A stretch of DNA of 64,000 nucleotides from an uncultured Alphaproteobacteria bacterium (GTDB lineage Bacteria > Pseudomonadota > Alphaproteobacteria > HIMB59 > GCA-002718135): positions 1 through 64,000 of the forward strand of contig CACLXJ010000005.1 in the NCBI GenBank assembly GCA_902610845.1. The letters run 5' to 3'. Under the pieces are notes generated by a model. It was given only the letters and a program-made list of their open reading frames with translations. It ran no database searches and had not been told where the DNA came from. Each line of letters starts with the position of its first letter. Position 1 is the first letter of the stretch. Made by a program: the position numbers and the translations under genes. This document shows, in pieces, positions 48,848 through 60,400 of the stretch.

Positions 48848-51237
48848 TAGTTTCTTATAGATGCATCAAGCGATTTAGATATTTCGTCAATTATTTTATT
48901 TGATAATTCCTCAATTTCTTGATCGTTAAATGTTTTATCTTGAGGTTGTAATAAAACCCTAAAAGCAATACTTTTTTTATTTTCTGGAAGTTTATCACCC
49001 TCATAAACATCAAATATCGTTGCGTTTTGAATTATATTTTTATCTATTTTTTTTACTCTTTTAATTATCTCAACAGCTCTAACTTTTTTTGGGAAAAGAA
49101 AGGCAAAGTCTCTTTCAACCATTTGATAGGGATTGTTGGTAAAACCTCCTTTTGAAGAAGATTTATTCTCTTGAAATTGTGAAATATTTTCCAAATATAT
49201 TTCAAAACCGTATACCTTGAAATTAACATCCATTGTTTTTAATAGAACTGGATGTAATTCTCCAAAATTAGCTATTTTGTTTTTACCAAGCCTCAAAGAA
49301 GATGATTTGCCAGGATGATAAATTTTACCCTCTAATTTTTCATATAGCAAATTATCTATAGGTACATTTAAATCAGCTAAAATAGAAAATAAATCAGCTT
49401 TTATGCTAAAGACATCAATATTTTTTTTATTTGATAACCAATTTTTTTCATCAGATGAGCCATAAGCTATAGCAGTGGCAACATTTTCTTGTTGGTCAGG
49501 TAGTGATTTAGAAAAATTTGGACCTACTTCAAATAATTTTGCTCTTAGATACATTCTAGATTTATTTTGATTGATTGCTTCTAATAAATTTGGAAGCGTA
49601 GAAGGTCTCATCGTATTTAAATCGGTACTTATAGGATTTTTTAAACTAATTATTTCATCTGATATAATTTTTGCATTATTTTCATCCATAAACGACCAAG
49701 TTACAACTTCTGAGTATCCATTCAGAGCCATAGTTTTTTTACTTTTATAAAAAGTTTTTGTTTTGGTATTTAAAATCTGCTTTTTTTCTTCGTGATTAGT
49801 TACTTTTTTAAGAGGAATTTTATTATAACCATAAATTCGAATTATTTCCTCAACGATATCTGCTTCACCAACAATATCTGGTCTAAAAGTAGGATTTTGA
49901 ATTTCAAATTTGGATTTTTTTTCATTAACAGAGAAACCAAGTGAAACTAAGATTTTTTCTTGTTCCTTATTATTGATTTCTATTCCACCAAAAGTCTTCA
50001 CTTTATTTGTATCAAACATGAATGGTTTACTTTTTTCTATATTAATTTCTGAAGAAACGAACTCACTTACTTCACCTCCACATAATTCTAAAATCATTTG
50101 AGTTGCTGCATCGACACCCCAATAAATCGAATCAGTATCTATCCCTCTTTCAAAACGATAACGTGCATCACTTTGTAGATTTAATTTTCTTCCAGTTTTA
50201 GTGACAGAAACCGGATCAAATAACGCAACTTCTAGAAAGACATTTTTAGTCTCCAAACTACAACCACTATTAAGACCTCCCATAACACCACCAATTCCAT
50301 GAAGTTTATTTTCATCATCAGAAATTACAATCATATCATTGTCACATTTATAATTAACTTCATTTAGTGCTAAACACTCCTCATTTTTATTGGCTAATCG
50401 CATTGTTAAATTGCCTGATACTTTGTCAGCATCATAAACATGTAGTGGTCTTCCTAAGTCAAAAGTAATATAATTTGTAATGTCAACAAGAGCTGAAATG
50501 GGTCTTAATCCAATTGCAGTTAATCTATCTTGAAGCCATTTAGGACTTTCTATATTTATAACATTTTTGAAATATCGACCTGCTACTCCAGGACAGAGAT
50601 TTTTATTTTGAAATTCTTTTTTCCACGTAATTGGACTTTTAAATGATTCTTTTACTTTTTTATAATTTAAGTCTTTTAATTTACCAATACCAGCTGCTGC
50701 TAAATCCCTTGCGATACCTCTAACTGATAAACAGTCAGATCTATTCGGTGTTAAATTAATTTCTATAACAGGTTCATCTATTGCAAAAATTTTACTAAAT
50801 AAATCACCAATTTTATAATTATCTTTTATTTCAATAATACCATCGTGTTCATCAGAAATACCCATTTCTCTCTCTGATACAAGCATTCCACAAGACTCAA
50901 CTCCTCTTATTTTAGTTTTTTTTAAATGCAAGTCTGTTCCAGGAATGTAACTATTTTCTGGAGCAAAAATTCCAAGCATTCCTTCTCTTGCATTTGGGGC
51001 ACCGCACACAACTTGATAATTTCCATTTATTGTTTCTACCTGACATACTTTAAGTTTATCTGCATCTGGATGTTTTTCTGCTTTTAAAACTTTAGCTACT
51101 GTAAAATTCTTTAATATTTCTGATTTATCTTCTACACTTTCAATCTCTAAACCAATATTAGTTAAAGTATCTGTTATGGTATTTAGATTTTCAGAGGTAT
51201 CTAAATGATCTCTTAGCCAGTCTAAAGTAAATTTCAT
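48847..51237 (-). CDS. pheT: Phenylalanine--tRNA ligase beta subunit
   Basis: [18 protein letters not shown]; tRNA-binding domain [13 protein letters not shown]; downstream of pheS. Confidence 0.97.
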   Translation of the reverse strand: MKFTLDWLRDHLDTSENLNTITDTLTNIGLEIESVEDKSEILKNFTVAKVLKAEKHPDADKLKVCQVETINGNYQVVCGAPNAREGMLGIFAPENSYIPGTDLHLKKTKIRGVESCGMLVSEREMGISDEHDGIIEIKDNYKIGDLFSKIFAIDEPVIEINLTPNRSDCLSVRGIARDLAAAGIGKLKDLNYKKVKESFKSPITWKKEFQNKNLCPGVAGRYFKNVINIESPKWLQDRLTAIGLRPISALVDITNYITFDLGRPLHVYDADKVSGNLTMRLANKNEECLALNEVNYKCDNDMIVISDDENKLHGIGGVMGGLNSGCSLETKNVFLEVALFDPVSVTKTGRKLNLQSDARYRFERGIDTDSIYWGVDAATQMILELCGGEVSEFVSSEINIEKSKPFMFDTNKVKTFGGIEINNKEQEKILVSLGFSVNEKKSKFEIQNPTFRPDIVGEADIVEEIIRIYGYNKIPLKKVTNHEEKKQILNTKTKTFYKSKKTMALNGYSEVVTWSFMDENNAKIISDEIISLKNPISTDLNTMRPSTLPNLLEAINQNKSRMYLRAKLFEVGPNFSKSLPDQQENVATAIAYGSSDEKNWLSNKKNIDVFSIKADLFSILADLNVPIDNLLYEKLEGKIYHPGKSSSLRLGKNKIANFGELHPVLLKTMDVNFKVYGFEIYLENISQFQENKSSSKGGFTNNPYQMVERDFAFLFPKKVRAVEIIKRVKKIDKNIIQNATIFDVYEGDKLPENKKSIAFRVLLQPQDKTFNDQEIEELSNKIIDEISKSLDASIRN

Positions 51238-52299
51238 TTATAGCCCTGATCGTGTTTGATTATCTAAAATACTAAAACCATAATGGTCCAACCATCTATA
51301 ATTAGGATCAAAAAAACTTCTTAAATCTGAAATACCATATTTAAGCATCGACAAACGCTCAATTCCCATACCAAAAGCAAAACCCTGATACTGTGTTGAA
51401 TCAATATTACAATTATCTAAAACTACAGGATTGACCATTCCACAACCCAGTATTTCTAACCAGTTATCTCCTTCACCAATTTTTATTTTATTATTTACTT
51501 TGGTATAAGCTACATCCATTTCTGCACTAGGCTCGGTAAAAGGAAAATAACTAGGGCGAAAACGGTATTGTAAGTTTTTTACTTCGAAAAATTCTTCTAA
51601 GAATGAAACGAGTGTTGATTTTAAATCAACCATAGTAGAACTTGTATCAACGACTAAACCTTCTACCTGATGAAACATAGGAGCATGTGTAGCATCTGAG
51701 TCACTTCTATAAGTTCTGCCAGGCACAATAATTTTAATAGGTGGTTTAGTGTTGAGCATAGTTCTTACTTGAACAGGGCTAGTATGGGTTCGAAGAACAT
51801 TTTTATCTCCGTTATCCTGAATATAAAAAGTATCCTGCATTTCTCTTGCTGGGTGATGTTCTGGTATATTTAAAGCTGTAAAATTATTAAAATCTGTTTC
51901 TATATCTGGACCTGTTTCCACTGCATAATTTAAATTTCCAAAAATTTCTATAATATTAAATATTGTTTGACTAATTGGGTGTATTTTTCCTTTTTCAGAA
52001 ATATTAGGTGGTAGAGTAACATCAATTGATTCTAAATTAATTCTGTTTGAAATTTCAATATTTTCAAGTTCTGTTCTTTGGTTTTTAATACCTTCTTCAA
52101 TTTCTTTTTTAATAATATTTAATTCCTGTCCTTTTGATTTTTTTTCTTCGATCGACAAAGAACCTAATCCTTTTAAAGCTTCAGGTATTAATCCTTTTTT
52201 ACCTAAATAATATAATCGAAGTTTTTCTAAATCTTCGAAGGATTTTGAGGTTTTAATTTTTTTTAGAACATCAATTTTATTTTCAACAAATGCCATCAA
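51238..52299 (-). CDS. pheS: Phenylalanine--tRNA ligase alpha subunit
   Basis: HPAREMQDTFY; LLRTHTSPVQ-like; GMGIERLSMLKYGISDLR. Confidence 0.97.
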   Translation of the reverse strand: MMAFVENKIDVLKKIKTSKSFEDLEKLRLYYLGKKGLIPEALKGLGSLSIEEKKSKGQELNIIKKEIEEGIKNQRTELENIEISNRINLESIDVTLPPNISEKGKIHPISQTIFNIIEIFGNLNYAVETGPDIETDFNNFTALNIPEHHPAREMQDTFYIQDNGDKNVLRTHTSPVQVRTMLNTKPPIKIIVPGRTYRSDSDATHAPMFHQVEGLVVDTSSTMVDLKSTLVSFLEEFFEVKNLQYRFRPSYFPFTEPSAEMDVAYTKVNNKIKIGEGDNWLEILGCGMVNPVVLDNCNIDSTQYQGFAFGMGIERLSMLKYGISDLRSFFDPNYRWLDHYGFSILDNQTRSGL

Positions 52300-52325
52300 T
52301 ATCTATTATATTTTATTAATTAAAA

Positions 52326-52679
52326 TTATCTAGCAGATTGAGCTTTATCAACTAAAGCTTTAAAAGCCTCTGGCTGGTGAACTGCAAGATCCGCCAATAT
52401 CTTTCTATCTATTTCAATAGATGATTTTTTAAGACCAGATATAAATTGCGAATATGTTAAACCATGAAGTCGAACACCGGCATTTATTCTTTGAATCCAT
52501 AAACCCCTAAAATCACTTTTTCTTTTTTTACGATCTCTATAAGCATATTGCATGCCTCTTTCAACAGCTTGCACAGCAACTCGAAAAACATTTTTTCTTC
52601 TACCGTAATAACCTTTTGCTCTTTTAATTACTTTTTTGTGTCTAGCTCTTGCTGTAACACCTCGTGATACTCTTGCCAT
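52326..52679 (-). CDS. rplT: 50S ribosomal protein L20
   Basis: [33 protein letters not shown]; start corrected from 52718 to 52679. Confidence 0.97.
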   Translation of the reverse strand: MARVSRGVTARARHKKVIKRAKGYYGRRKNVFRVAVQAVERGMQYAYRDRKKRKSDFRGLWIQRINAGVRLHGLTYSQFISGLKKSSIEIDRKILADLAVHQPEAFKALVDKAQSAR

Positions 52680-52689
52680 TGATTTCCCC

Positions 52690-52890
52690 TTACTTGTTGT
52701 ATGGTAACATATGATCAATTAAAGCGGAGTCACCTGGTGACATAATTGCAGATCTTTTAGTGTTACGAATAAATTTATTGGAACGTTTACTCATTCCATG
52801 TCTCTTTCCAGCAGGTTTAAATTTAATTTTACCAGTACCTGTTCTAGAAAATCTTTTCTTTAAACTACTCTTAGTTTTAAGCTTGGGCAT
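52690..52890 (-). CDS. rpmI: 50S ribosomal protein L35
   Basis: [37 protein letters not shown]. Confidence 0.96.
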   Translation of the reverse strand: MPKLKTKSSLKKRFSRTGTGKIKFKPAGKRHGMSKRSNKFIRNTKRSAIMSPGDSALIDHMLPYNK

Positions 52891-52913
52891 TGCTATCTCC
52901 TATATTTTAAGTT

Positions 52914-52938
52914 TACCCGTTAGGCTGCCCCGCAGGCC
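52914..52938 (-). promoter_or_regulatory. GC-rich hairpin in rpmI-rplT 5' leader, candidate r-protein leader element
   Basis: Reverse strand GGCCTGCGGGGCAGCCTAACGGGTA; CTGC-GGG-GCAG stem flanked by GG/CC in an otherwise AT-rich infC-rpmI gap. Confidence 0.35.
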
Positions 52939-52992
52939 ATAACAAGATTTAATGGTTTATACTGATAATTGAGTATTTTGCAATATGTAGAA

Positions 52993-53532
52993 TTACTTAG
53001 CAACTTGAGGAACAAGTATCATCATTATTTGTCTTCCCTCAAATTTAGGAGCTACTTCAACTTTTGCATATTCTTCAACTTCTGAAGTTAGTTTTTTTAG
53101 AAGATCAAAGCCTAAATTTTGATGCTCCATTTCACGTCCTCTGAAACGCATAGAGACTTTTACTTTATTACCGCCACCTATAAACTTTGAGAGTGCTTTA
53201 ATTTTAACATTATAATCGTGTGTATCAATGCCAGGTCTCATTTTAATCTCTTTAACTTCAATTGTTTTTTGTTTCTTTTTTGCTTCTTTCTTACTTTTTT
53301 GCTCTCTATATTTTAATTTACCATAATCTATAATTTTACAGACTGGTGGATTAGCTTCAGGAGACACTTCAACTAAATCAAAACCTTCATCTTCTGCTTG
53401 AATTAAAGCTTCACGAATGCTCAAGATCCCCATTTGTTTACCACTGCTTGATATTAGTCTTACTTCACTTGCAGTAATCTGCTCGTTTATTCTTGGACCA
53501 ATATCTTTCTTTGTTTTGAAATTTACAGCCAA
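52993..53532 (-). CDS. infC: Translation initiation factor IF-3 (non-ATG start)
   Basis: GPRINEQITASEVRLISSSGKQMGILSIREALIQAEDEGFDLVEVSPEANPPVCKIIDYGKLKY; TTG at 53532, preceded in frame by ATT and ATA; no in-frame ATG upstream. Confidence 0.95.
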   Translation of the reverse strand: MAVNFKTKKDIGPRINEQITASEVRLISSSGKQMGILSIREALIQAEDEGFDLVEVSPEANPPVCKIIDYGKLKYREQKSKKEAKKKQKTIEVKEIKMRPGIDTHDYNVKIKALSKFIGGGNKVKVSMRFRGREMEHQNLGFDLLKKLTSEVEEYAKVEVAPKFEGRQIMMILVPQVAK

Positions 53533-53688
53533 AATTATATAGGGATTGAGTTAAAGCTATTATTTAATAGCATATTAGGAAATTAAGTCTTTTGTCATAT
53601 TTTGTTAGGATATAATCTCAAATGAATTTAAATTCAAGGGCTGATTTTAAAAAATATAAACTGTTTTTTAAGTTATTAAATACACTTT

Positions 53689-54696
53689 ATGAAAATTTGT
53701 TTAGTTAGAAACGATAAAATGGGAGATATGATCCTTACTCTTCCAGTTATTCAAGGACTGAAAGAAGCTAATCAGGATTATAAAATTGATATTGTATGTT
53801 CTAGAAAAAATCAAAAAATATGTAAAAACTATAAACCTATTAACAAAATTTTTTTACTTCAAAATAAATTTCATCAAGTCTTAAAAATAATTTCAAAATT
53901 AAGAAATGAAGATTATGATTATATTTTCACATTTAGTCCTGGTATCATCAGTATATTAATATCAATTTTTTCTAAAAGTAAAATAAAGTCATTGTTAATT
54001 TTTAAATCTAGATACAAAAATAATTACATGAGTAAATTTTTAGATAGAATTTTGGGTAAAATCTTTTTTACTCACTGCTTAATAATCGATCGCAAATTAA
54101 GATATTCAAAAAAAATCCCAATTCATCAAACAGAGATTATGATGGAGTTGGTTTCTAAAAATGGATTAAATTATAATAATACTGCTGATATTAAGAATGA
54201 ATTTGGATTTAATAAAATAGAATTAAATTCTAAAAAATTATGCTTAGTTCATTTATCTTCAAAATGGATCAATAAATATTTTTCAGAAGAAAACTTTATC
54301 AATCTATTAAACAATCTTAAAAATTTGAAAATTAATATTGTAATGACAACCGATGGAACATCAAAAAATGTATTCTATGAAATATTTAAAAAATATAAGA
54401 TTATTACTAATGAAGAGTTTGAAAATCTTAAAAGTATAAATAATGTTTTAATTTTAGATCAATTAAATTTTGATAATTGGACATCAATAATAAACTCTTC
54501 AACATATGTAATTACACCTGAATGTGGATGCACACATATTGCATCACTTTCTGAAACGAAACTTTGTGTTATTTATGATTCAGATAATGTTCCAGGTATG
54601 ATTGCAGAAGAATATGCACCGTGGAAGAAAAAATATACTAAACTATTCTCTAACAACCAAAATTTAGAAAAAGAATTAATTTCATTTATTAGTTAA
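53689..54696 (+). CDS. Glycosyltransferase family 9 (heptosyltransferase-like)
   Basis: KICLVRNDKMGDMILTLPVIQGLKE; YVITPECGCTHIASLSETKLCVIYD. Confidence 0.85.
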   Translation: MKICLVRNDKMGDMILTLPVIQGLKEANQDYKIDIVCSRKNQKICKNYKPINKIFLLQNKFHQVLKIISKLRNEDYDYIFTFSPGIISILISIFSKSKIKSLLIFKSRYKNNYMSKFLDRILGKIFFTHCLIIDRKLRYSKKIPIHQTEIMMELVSKNGLNYNNTADIKNEFGFNKIELNSKKLCLVHLSSKWINKYFSEENFINLLNNLKNLKINIVMTTDGTSKNVFYEIFKKYKIITNEEFENLKSINNVLILDQLNFDNWTSIINSSTYVITPECGCTHIASLSETKLCVIYDSDNVPGMIAEEYAPWKKKYTKLFSNNQNLEKELISFIS

Positions 54697-55617
54697 TTTA
54701 CTATCATGTAAAAAATCTAAAACTTGTTTTACTGAAATTGAGTCCATTTTATCGGTCAGAATCGTATAAGCATTTTTATATTCAGATAAGTTTGATTTTG
54801 AGATAACATTATCTTTAGCTAAAAAAAGAATAGGTGAATTACTTAAAGCTGCTATATGACCTGGGCCAGTATCATTACTAATTATAAAATTACTTTTTTT
54901 AGCAATGGAATAGATGATTTCAGGAGGTGATTTATCGCTTAAATCAATAACCTTGTGACATGCATTATTGATAGTATCTAATGTTTTCTTATCTGATTTT
55001 TGCCCAATAACACAAATATTATATCCTTTTTTTTCTAAAGTACTTGCAAGTATTGCAAATTTATCTGGTGACCATTGCTTGTCCTTTCCTGATTTAGAAA
55101 CACCAGGTATTATTAAGATTATTTTGTCTTCATTAATCGCGGATATATCTTTAGATAGCCAATCTACATTTTGATTAATTTCACTTACTCCAAGTAACTT
55201 TAGTTGATTGTATAAACCTTGTTGTGGAGACTCAGTTCCTTGTGGAGGAATTTCATATTGAATATCACAATTAGAACGAGATCCATTAACTTTTACTTCT
55301 GAAATAAATTTTAAGAATGACCAATAATTATTTGTTCTTTTAGAATTCTGTAAATCTATGATTAGATCATATTTATTTTGATTAATTTTTAATATAACCT
55401 TAAGTGAATCAATTATTCCTTTTCTATTATCTTTAAAAATCGAATTAAAATAATTTGAATTGCTTAAAAAATTTACGTATTTTTCTTCAGTGAGCAAGTC
55501 AATAGTGGCATTATTAAAAAATTGCTTAATTGATGCCATAGCAAGTATAGAAAATGCAATATCACCAAGCGATCCATGCTTTACAACTAGTATTTTGTTA
55601 AATTGACTGCTGTTCAT
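54682..55617 (-). CDS. Glycosyltransferase family 9 (heptosyltransferase-like)
   Basis: ILVVKHGSLGDIAFSILAMASIKQFF; IIPGVSKSGKDKQWSPDKFAILA; FIISNDTGPGHIAALSNSPILFL. Confidence 0.88.
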   Translation of the reverse strand: MNSSQFNKILVVKHGSLGDIAFSILAMASIKQFFNNATIDLLTEEKYVNFLSNSNYFNSIFKDNRKGIIDSLKVILKINQNKYDLIIDLQNSKRTNNYWSFLKFISEVKVNGSRSNCDIQYEIPPQGTESPQQGLYNQLKLLGVSEINQNVDWLSKDISAINEDKIILIIPGVSKSGKDKQWSPDKFAILASTLEKKGYNICVIGQKSDKKTLDTINNACHKVIDLSDKSPPEIIYSIAKKSNFIISNDTGPGHIAALSNSPILFLAKDNVISKSNLSEYKNAYTILTDKMDSISVKQVLDFLHDSKLTNK

Positions 55618-56725
55618 ATAAGTCTACGTAACTTTGTACCATTTGGTTTTTTGAAAATGTTTTTGATATGTAGTCTTGACTATTTAAAGAAATATTAGAA
55701 AATTTTTCTTTATCTATTTTTATAATATTTTGAAGTTTTATATCTACTTCATTATATTTATGAGGATCTACTTTATAAATATCATCTAATTTATCAAGCT
55801 GATCTTTGACACCACCATAGTTAAAAGTAAGTATCTTCTTTTTCATTATTAATGCTTCGCTTATAGTTCTTCCAAACCCTTCAGCTTGTAAAGGAAAAGA
55901 GGTAATAATTGATGATAGGTAATATAAAGTTTTCAAATCATCTCTTAGTAGATTGCCTATAATCTTACATTTATGACCAAGCTTAAAACTTTGAATTTTA
56001 TTTTGTAGTTTCTCTGTATAAGATTGATTTTTTGTATCACCGGCAAAATAAAGTAAAAAATTATCATTTTGCATCTTATTAAATATATCTAAAAACTCAA
56101 TTTGACCTTTCCAGTTTGTTAGCCTTGCAGGATATAGAATAATATTTTTTGAGGTATCAATTTGATACTTATTTATTATATTTTCTATTTGAGAATCTAA
56201 AATTGGTTTTTCAAAATATTTAACATCAACTCCTCTATTAATCACTTTAATTTTATTTGAATCCAAATTGTATTTTTTACTAATTTCATTTTTTACATAA
56301 TTTGAAATCGCAACAATCTGATCAACTTTGGATAATTGCTTATTATAGATTTTTTTAAAATAAGAATTACCACTATACACATTATGAAATGTAGATATTG
56401 TTTTGAAGTTTCTATTTTTTATAAAACTTAAAATCCAAGCTGGTGCTCTTGATCGTACATGAACCACATTAATATTTTGATTAAAAATTAATTTTTTTAA
56501 TTGATTAGCAATTAATGGATAAATAAAAAAATTTTTTGAGTTAACTGGTAATTGAAAATGATCAGTATAATTTTTATCAATTTCCTTAATTAAACGCCCT
56601 CCATTTGAAATAATATTATTTTTTAAATTTAATTCAGATAAATAATTTGCGACTTCAATAGTGCCTCTTTCGACACCACCAGAATCTAAAGAGGGAAGAA
56701 TTTGAGCGACATTAAATGATGACAT
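55598..56725 (-). CDS. Glycosyltransferase family 4 protein
   Basis: ILPSLDSGGVERGTIEVANYL; ILYPARLTNWKGQIEFL; FPLQAEGFGRTISEALIMKK. Confidence 0.92.
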   Translation of the reverse strand: MSSFNVAQILPSLDSGGVERGTIEVANYLSELNLKNNIISNGGRLIKEIDKNYTDHFQLPVNSKNFFIYPLIANQLKKLIFNQNINVVHVRSRAPAWILSFIKNRNFKTISTFHNVYSGNSYFKKIYNKQLSKVDQIVAISNYVKNEISKKYNLDSNKIKVINRGVDVKYFEKPILDSQIENIINKYQIDTSKNIILYPARLTNWKGQIEFLDIFNKMQNDNFLLYFAGDTKNQSYTEKLQNKIQSFKLGHKCKIIGNLLRDDLKTLYYLSSIITSFPLQAEGFGRTISEALIMKKKILTFNYGGVKDQLDKLDDIYKVDPHKYNEVDIKLQNIIKIDKEKFSNISLNSQDYISKTFSKNQMVQSYVDLYEQQSI

Positions 56726-56755
56726 TTTATTAAAATATAAGTATTTGTATCAAAG

Positions 56756-57487
56756 ATGCCTTACTTTATTAATAAGAAAAAAGAAAGAATTCGCTATAAA
56801 TCTATAAAGGGTAAGGGGCCTGGTATCATCTTTATCCATGGCCTTAAATCAGATATGAGTGGTCAAAAAGCTTTGTCTTTAGAAAGATTTGCCCGAAAAA
56901 ATAAATTGCGGTTTATCCGTTTTGAATGCCGTGGTCATGGTAAATCTGATGGAAAATTCGAAGATTTTACAATTTCAGATTGGAAGAAAGACTTAATTAA
57001 TATCATTGATTATATTGCAAAAGGACAGCAAATTCTGGTTGGTAGCAGTATGGGTGGATGGTTAATGTTTTTAGCTGCCAAAGCAAGACCAAAAAGAATT
57101 GCCGGATTAATTGGCCTAGCGGCAGCACCTGATTATATCGATGGGTTTTATAAAAAACTCCCTTTAAAGAAAAAACAAGAAATGAATAAAAAAGGAATTA
57201 TTAAATATTCCTCCTATGGGTTTAGTTATCTTATAAAAAAGAAATACATTGTTGAAGGTAGAAAAAATAAAATTTTAAATAAAGAATTCAAATGGAATAA
57301 GCCCTTAATTTTAATACAAGGACTAAAAGATAATGTTGTCACTCCAGATGTTCCAGAAAAAATAGTAAAAAAAATTAAAGGTAATCAAATCCAAATAAAA
57401 TTATTAAAAAATAGTGATCATAGATTATCCGATCCATTTGATTTAAAAATAATGAATGATTCTATTAAATCAATAGTAAAAAACTAA
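56756..57487 (+). CDS. Alpha/beta hydrolase (ABHD10-like)
   Basis: PGIIFIHGLKSDMSGQKALSLERFARKN; GSSMGGWLMFLAA; catalytic NSDHRLSDP. Confidence 0.88.
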   Translation: MPYFINKKKERIRYKSIKGKGPGIIFIHGLKSDMSGQKALSLERFARKNKLRFIRFECRGHGKSDGKFEDFTISDWKKDLINIIDYIAKGQQILVGSSMGGWLMFLAAKARPKRIAGLIGLAAAPDYIDGFYKKLPLKKKQEMNKKGIIKYSSYGFSYLIKKKYIVEGRKNKILNKEFKWNKPLILIQGLKDNVVTPDVPEKIVKKIKGNQIQIKLLKNSDHRLSDPFDLKIMNDSIKSIVKN

Positions 57488-60400
57488 GCAGATTTTTCTT
57501 CTTGAATTAATACAGGTTGATCAAATTTATTGATCATTTCTTTTGGAACAATCTGCCAGAAGAGTAATTTCTCATTTTCCCAATTTTCGAGTAAATTTTT
57601 TGCAAACATTGAATTTGTTTCCTTGATATGTTCTTCAATTTTTTGATGTAAAACTTTTTCCCAATAATTTGTCATTTGTTGTTGATAGAAAATATCCTCA
57701 AGATTAATTCGAAGTGGTAGAGTTCCTTCTTTATCGTACACAAATGCCATACCTCCAGTCATTCCAGCTCCAAAATTATTTCCTACTTCGCCAAGAATAA
57801 CTGCACTTCCTCCAGTCATATATTCACATCCATTATCACCACATCCTTCAATAACAGCATGTGCGCCAGAGTTTCTAACAGCAAATCTATCACCAGCAGT
57901 TCCAGCTGCAAAAAATTTACCACGCGTTGCTCCATATAGGACAGTATTCCCAATGATAACATTTTCGTTTGTTTTTAGTTGTGAAGATGAGCTTGGTTGA
58001 ATAACAATTTTACCCCCTGATAAACCTTTTGCAACATAATCGTTAGCGTCACCAAAAACTTTAAGAGTAGTTCCTTGCACACTCCATGCTCCAAAAGATT
58101 GCCCAGCAGAACCATGGAAATTAACTGTAAAGAAATCCTCTGGAAGAGAACTCATTCCTTTTGTAGTAGTAATTTCTGATGCAAGTCTTGTGCCAATAGC
58201 TCTATCAGTATTTTTGATATTGTAGTTTAGTTCAATTTTTTGATCTGTTTCAAAGAAAGACTTAGCATCCTCTATGATTTTAAGATCAAGACTATCGCTA
58301 ACTTTATTAATTGTATTTTTCTTTATATCAAATTCTCCGACTGATGAATCAATGGTTTGAATAATTGGGTTTAAATCTAAATCATCAAGATCAGAACTTC
58401 CTCTACTGACTTGATATAAAAGATCAGATCTTCCAACTACTTCATCAAGAGAAGAAAAGCCTAGTGATCCTAAAATTTCTCTTACTTCATCGGCGATAAA
58501 ACTAAAAAGATTAATTACTTTTTCAGGTGTTCCTGTGAATTTTTCTCTAAGTTTTTCATCCTGAGAGCAAACTCCAACGGGGCAAGTATTTGAATGACAT
58601 TGTCTAACCATGATACAGCCCATAGCAACTAAACTTGCTGTCCCAATTCCATATTCTTCTGCCCCAAGCATAGCCGCAATAACAATATCTTTTCCTGTTT
58701 TCAAACCTCCGTCAGTTCTAAGAACAACTTTATCCCTTAAGTTATTTAGAGATAGAACTTGATGTACTTCACTTAATCCAAGTTCCCAAGGAAGTCCTGC
58801 ATACTTAATACTTGTTTGTGGGCTTGCTCCAGTTCCACCATTGTGACCTGATATGAGTATCGTATCAGCTTTTGCTTTTGCAACACCAGCTGCGACTGTC
58901 CCAATCCCTGACTGAGCAACTAACTTAACGCATACTTTAGCTCTTGGATTAATCTGTTTCAAATCGTAAATAAGCTGAGCTAAATCTTCGATAGAATAAA
59001 TATCATGATGAGGAGGAGGACTAATAAGCGTCACACCTTCAGTTGAATGTCTTAGTTTAGCAATTAATTCTGTAACTTTTCCTCCTGGCAATTGTCCACC
59101 CTCGCCAGGTTTCGCACCTTGTGCAACTTTAATTTCAATTTCTTCGCAATTATTTAAATATTCCGCGGTTACCCCAAATCGTCCACTTGCAATTTGTTTA
59201 ATTTTGGATGATGCATTATCTCCATTTAGCTTAGGTTTAAATCTAATTGGATCTTCACCACCTTCACCAGAATCTGATTTAGCGCCTATCCTATTCATTG
59301 CTACAGAAAGAGTTTCGTGCGCTTCTGGACTAAGGGCTCCAAGTGATATTCCTGGTGCAACTAGCCTTTTTCTAATTTCTTGAGAAGGTTCTACTGTGTT
59401 AGAGTTACTATTATCGTTATTCTTTTTGAATTCTAAAAGATCACGAATATTTATAGGATCCATTTCATCTATCATTGTAGAATATTTTTTAAATAAAGAA
59501 TAATTATTAGAAGTTACTGCAGTTTGAAGCATGTGAATTGATCTTGCTTCAAAAGCATGTTTTTCGCCACCAAATCTGTAGCGATAGTTTCCTCCAATTG
59601 GTAGAGTAATAACACTTTCTTCATAAGCCTTGTCATGAGCTAATCTAGATCTTCTTTCAATACCACTGATTCCGATACCAGATATTTTAGAACTCATAGA
59701 AGGGAAATATTTGCTCATTAAATTTCTACTAAGACCAATTGCTTCAAAGTTACAACCACCTCGATATGAATTAATGACTGATATTCCCATTTTACTCATA
59801 GTCTTAAGCAAACCATTATTTATGGAATTAATGAATCTCTCTACACATTCTTCATAAGAAAGATTTTTGAATAATCCCTTTTTATGTCTTTCCGCTATAG
59901 CTTGTTGTGCCATATACGCATTCACACTTGTTGCCCCTACTCCAATAAGCACTGCAAAATATTGCACGTCTAAACATTCTGCAGATTGAATGTTTAAGGA
60001 AATAAAAGTACGAAGATTTTGTTTAATTAAATGATGATGAACAGAACTTGTAACTAATATCATAGGAAGAGCTATTCTTGTTTTAGACATTTCTTTATCA
60101 CTTAAAATTATATGTACATACCCTTCTCTAACTGCATGTTCAGCTTCTTGATTAATTCTTGAAATTTCTGTCTCAAAATTATTTTCAGGATTCGTTTTAT
60201 CCATTGTAGTGTCAATGATTTTAACCGTATCTTTCATATATCTACGCATAGATTTGAATTGCTCTATTGAAAGAACAGGGGAGTTCAATTGTAGATGATC
60301 ACATTGATCTTCATCTTCATCAAGAATGTTACTTAAATTTCCTATTCTAGTTCGAAGACTCATAACAACTCTTTCTCTTAATGAATCGATCGGTGGGTTT

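Noticed and set aside
53622-53708. 28-aa ORF MNLNSRADFKKYKLFFKLLNTLYENLFS upstream of the GT9 gene
   Set aside because: Short, AT-rich, no recognisable pattern, overlaps the GT9 start in another frame; insufficient support.
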